NCBI GenBank assembly: GCA_009760855.2
Contig: WPIO01000008.1
Coordinates: 7,496,501 to 7,560,500, forward strand
Direction: 5' to 3'
Length of the DNA stretch: 64,000 nucleotides
From: Cristatella mucedo
Taxonomy: Eukaryota; Bryozoa; Phylactolaemata; Cristatellidae
The notes under the pieces are model-generated. The model saw only the letters and a list, made by a program, of their open reading frames with translations. It did no database searches and was not told where the DNA came from. Position numbers and translations under genes: made by a program. The stretch's first letter is position 1, and each line of letters begins with the position of its first letter. This document shows, in pieces, positions 63,634-64,000 of this stretch.

Positions 63634-64000
63634 CTGGCAACTCTTCGGACCTGCAGGGAAATATAGACCTGGGTCGAATCGAGAGAAACCTTTTATTGGA
63701 AAATTAAAGTACCCCCTTCAAATGCCGAATGTCACAAAAGGTAACACGATTTGATCTGGGTTAACGAATCAGGTCACACCAAAGCACACGTGGGCAACTG
63801 CACATGGTGGCGTGAGCGGATGAGCAACAGCGAACAGGTTTGCTTCTGCCAGCTATTAGCTGTGAGCAAACTTCTCTTTGGTGGGCCCCTACTATGGTGC
63901 GTAAACTCTCGTGTTTGACTTGGTTTTGAGAGACCATTGTCCCCAGCTGTCGTCCTAGAGATTAGGAAAGATGCACAGTTTACAAAATAGCACAAAGTAC

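Overview
The window is eukaryotic: genuine coding sequence is split into short exons by GT-AG introns, with one GC-AG intron. It carries SINEs, non-LTR retrotransposons and a hAT transposon. An opsin together with a centrosomal CEP350-type protein points to an animal, most likely an invertebrate. I cannot place it more precisely. No CRISPR array, operon or prokaryotic signal was seen.

Region 1 (about 129-30891, + strand) is one very large gene. I reconstructed 33 exons whose splice phases all agree and which sum to about 9.3 kb of coding sequence (about 3,100 codons). It is a CEP350 (CAP350) homologue. The N-terminal ITTS-W motif, the YDxxDIxxYM helix, the coiled coils and the C-terminal DRVDxIL/EExxWVNYxEDE block are all present. 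The true start codon was not found and may lie left of the window. No CAP-Gly domain was found. Exons 17-19 and the 11.9-14.5 kb gap are the least certain part.

Region 2 (about 33215-48488, + strand) is an opsin spread over six small exons in 15 kb. The exons join in phase to 357 residues with seven-helix landmarks, DRY, the C110-C187 disulphide pair, a retinal-binding lysine (K301) and NPxxY. Its introns are full of repeats: three antisense copies of one LINE, a 27-bp minisatellite, and two kinds of recent duplication. One of these duplications flanks the lysine exon.

Region 3 (about 51.0-60.2 kb) is a transposon graveyard. It holds degenerate RT-encoding copies of two LINE families (called LINE-A and LINE-B here), a 5'-inverted LINE-A copy, and a three-layer nest: a tRNA-derived SINE split by a 3.9-kb hAT element, itself split by a LINE-A fragment. 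The hAT has 15-bp terminal inverted repeats, an 8-bp target duplication and a BED-finger transposase broken by frameshifts.

Region 4 (about 61.5-63.7 kb, - strand) has three phase-compatible exons of an unidentified coiled-coil, glutamine-rich protein that probably continues past the right edge.

Exon coordinates were read by eye from splice signals, phase and family resemblance. Transcript data would be needed to settle the weaker ones.
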